Shown here: positions 5,909 through 7,157 of the stretch, one piece after another
Layout: every line of letters starts with the position of its first letter
Position numbering within the stretch: position 1 is the stretch's first letter
Origin: Deltaproteobacteria bacterium
Lineage (GTDB): Bacteria > Desulfobacterota > Desulfomonilia > UBA1062
Length of the DNA: 7,157 bases
Assembly (NCBI GenBank): GCA_023230665.1
Contig: JALNWY010000157.1
Location: 1 to 7,157, forward strand
Direction: 5' to 3'
Made by a program: the position numbers and the translations under genes
The notes under the pieces: model-generated
What the model was told of the DNA's origin: nothing
What the model saw: the letters and a program-made list of their open reading frames with translations, nothing else
Database searches by the model: none

Positions 5909-5944
5909 AAAAAGGCCGGACGCTTTTTGTCAAAGCATCCGGCC
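5909..5944 (-). terminator. Intrinsic terminator of the PPIase gene
   Basis: Read leftward, GGCCGGA (5944-5938) pairs with TCCGGCC (5920-5914), and GCTTT (5936-5932) pairs with AAAGC (5926-5922) around a five-base loop. The single odd pair between the two blocks (5937 with 5921) is a U-G wobble in minus-strand RNA, giving a continuous 13-pair stem, and five Us (5913-5909) follow at once, then CCUUUC. On the plus strand the same position is a C-A mismatch and no U tract follows, so it serves the leftward gene ending at 5991, 46 bases away. It probably does not terminate the convergent mug transcript. Confidence 0.88.
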
Positions 5945-5990
5945 CCTTGGCTTCATACCGGGTGGGAACCCGGGTAAAAGGAGACCCGCA

Positions 5991-7157
5991 TCAGGTGATC
6001 TTCGCGTAGTCGATCACGATGTCGTACCGCTTGCGGGCTTCGTCCACGAACGACTCGATCGCCATCTCCTGTTTCCGGGACAGGAGTTCTTCGCTGATCG
6101 CCTTCAGCCCCTCATCGCCCGCGGCTGCGGCGTCGGCCTCTTTCTTTTCCTTGAGCCAGATCACGTAGACGGTATCTCTGTGCGTGTAGATCTTGGGGCC
6201 CTTCAGACTGTCCAGGTCTTGCTGCAGGCCCTGGATCATCCCGATCTTGGGCACAAGATAGGCGGTCCTGCGGAACTCCCCGGTGTTGGAAGGGTTCATG
6301 GCGTTCAGATCGGACACCTCCTTTCCGGCCAGCTCTTCGGCCCGATCTCTGGCCTTCTCGAGAGATGCGGCTGCCTTCATGTCGGCCAGGACCCTGCCCT
6401 TGACCTCGGCAAACTCAGGAATGCGGGCAGGAATCTTTTCCCTTACCATGGGGATCACATAGCCGTTCTCGAGAGTCGTCACGTCGCTGATTTCTCCCTG
6501 CGGAAGCAGGAAGGCCTGTCTGACCATTTCCTCGCTTTCGGCAATGCCGATGTCCTCGTTTTCGGCAAAGGGACCGACCTGCCTGAACTTCAGTCCTTTG
6601 ACCTCGGCATAGCCCGCCAGTTCGGTAATGCCCTGCTCGAAGAGCTCCATATGGGTATCGGCGGCAGCGTCGTGCGCGAGTATCCGTGCCCGCTGATGTT
6701 TCATCTGATCGATAAGGGATGCGGAAACCTCGTCAAACGCCCTCAGCTTTTCCTCGGTTTTGGCCTCGAGCCTGAGCACATGGAACCCGAGGCCCGTCTG
6801 TATGGGCCCTCGCACTTCACCCGGCTTCATGCTGTAGAGCTCTTCGCCTATGGGACCGGGTAGGCTGTCCCGGGGCACGAGACCGATGTCGCCGCCGAGG
6901 AAATTGGTGCCCGGGTCTTCCGAGTATTTTTTCGCCAGATCGGCAAAGTCTTTGCCCGCCTTGATCTCGTCATGGATCTTCTGGGCCTGGTCCCGCTTGA
7001 GATCAATGGTTGTCTGGTCGGCATCCGGGGAGACGCGTATAAGGATGTGCCTGCCGTGGACCTTCGCCTCTTCAGTGAACTCCTGCTTGTGGGAATCATA
7101 GTAGTCCCTTGCCTCGTCGAGGCCCACCTCCACCTCGTGGAGATAACTCTCCACCGG
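5991..7157 (-). CDS. Parvulin-type peptidyl-prolyl cis-trans isomerase (PpiD/SurA-like), C-terminal part
   Basis: This is a periplasmic folding factor that isomerises X-Pro bonds and binds unfolded envelope proteins. The reading frame is open to the right edge, so the N-terminal part is missing; the GTG at 7154 is an internal valine (the frame reads PVESYLHEV), not a start. Visible are 388 residues. The first 30, with YYDSHKQEF, are the usual approach to the catalytic domain. The parvulin domain spans about 33-133: HGRHILIRV, then FADLAKKYSEDPG, GGDIGLVPRD, MKPGEVRGPIQTGLGFHVLRLE, all standard family blocks. A long helical region follows, with a second degenerate PPIase-like segment (LLPQGEISDVTTLENGYVIPMV, then IPEFAEVKGRVLADMK), as in PpiD. 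The large C-terminal part argues for PpiD over SurA, but PpiD's N-terminal membrane anchor lies outside the window. A clear terminator follows the stop. Confidence 0.9.
   Translation of the reverse strand, partial: PVESYLHEVEVGLDEARDYYDSHKQEFTEEAKVHGRHILIRVSPDADQTTIDLKRDQAQKIHDEIKAGKDFADLAKKYSEDPGTNFLGGDIGLVPRDSLPGPIGEELYSMKPGEVRGPIQTGLGFHVLRLEAKTEEKLRAFDEVSASLIDQMKHQRARILAHDAAADTHMELFEQGITELAGYAEVKGLKFRQVGPFAENEDIGIAESEEMVRQAFLLPQGEISDVTTLENGYVIPMVREKIPARIPEFAEVKGRVLADMKAAASLEKARDRAEELAGKEVSDLNAMNPSNTGEFRRTAYLVPKIGMIQGLQQDLDSLKGPKIYTHRDTVYVIWLKEKKEADAAAAGDEGLKAISEELLSRKQEMAIESFVDEARKRYDIVIDYAKIT

Noticed and set aside
5802..6863. A 353-codon plus-strand frame overlapping the end of mug and the PPIase gene
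   Set aside because: It overlaps two clear family members and the terminator, shows no domain, and is the antisense shadow of the parvulin gene.

Overview
This 7.2-kb window carries six recognisable protein genes, one decayed gene and several regulatory sites. The host is Gram-negative: there is an outer-membrane beta-barrel with a signal peptide, a periplasmic-type parvulin chaperone and an RND exporter. Base composition is moderately GC-rich and gene spacing is ordinary for a chromosome. The mix (HAE3-type RND protein, PpiD/SurA-like PPIase, long-tailed Mug) would suit a deltaproteobacterium (Desulfobacterota) or a relative, but that placement is an inference from gene style and nothing in the window proves it.

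Layout, left to right. Positions 1-90 look like a divergent intergenic region: a possible leftward start codon with its ribosome binding site at the edge, a long interrupted inverted repeat, and the strong ribosome binding site of the first gene. Positions 91-966 (+) encode an uncharacterised four-helix membrane protein with a glutamine-rich loop. Positions 1108-3519 (-) encode a complete 803-residue RND/MMPL-family exporter. Its upstream region (3520-3932) holds a plausible extended -10 promoter overlapped by palindromes and, on the other strand, the remains of a DUF4019-type gene broken by two frameshifts. Positions 3933-4823 (-) encode a secreted beta-barrel of the 'MetA pathway of phenol degradation' outer-membrane family. 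Positions 5026-5283 (+) encode a GlsB/YeaQ/YmgE small stress membrane protein, followed 31 nt later by a Mug-type mismatch uracil-DNA glycosylase (5315-5872, +); these two are probably one transcript. Positions 5991-7157 (-) hold the C-terminal part of a parvulin-type peptidyl-prolyl isomerase that runs off the right edge and ends in a clear intrinsic terminator.

The common theme is envelope maintenance and stress: inner-membrane export, an outer-membrane barrel, a periplasmic folding factor and a small stress membrane protein, plus one DNA-repair enzyme. The exporter and the barrel lie in the same direction and could act on the same substrate route, but the 413-bp gap with its own promoter argues against a single operon. 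I see no defence system, CRISPR array, mobile element, tRNA or rRNA. I found no convincing new multi-gene system; the most interesting items are the DUF4019 relic, the inverted repeat at 15-46 and the unnamed membrane protein.
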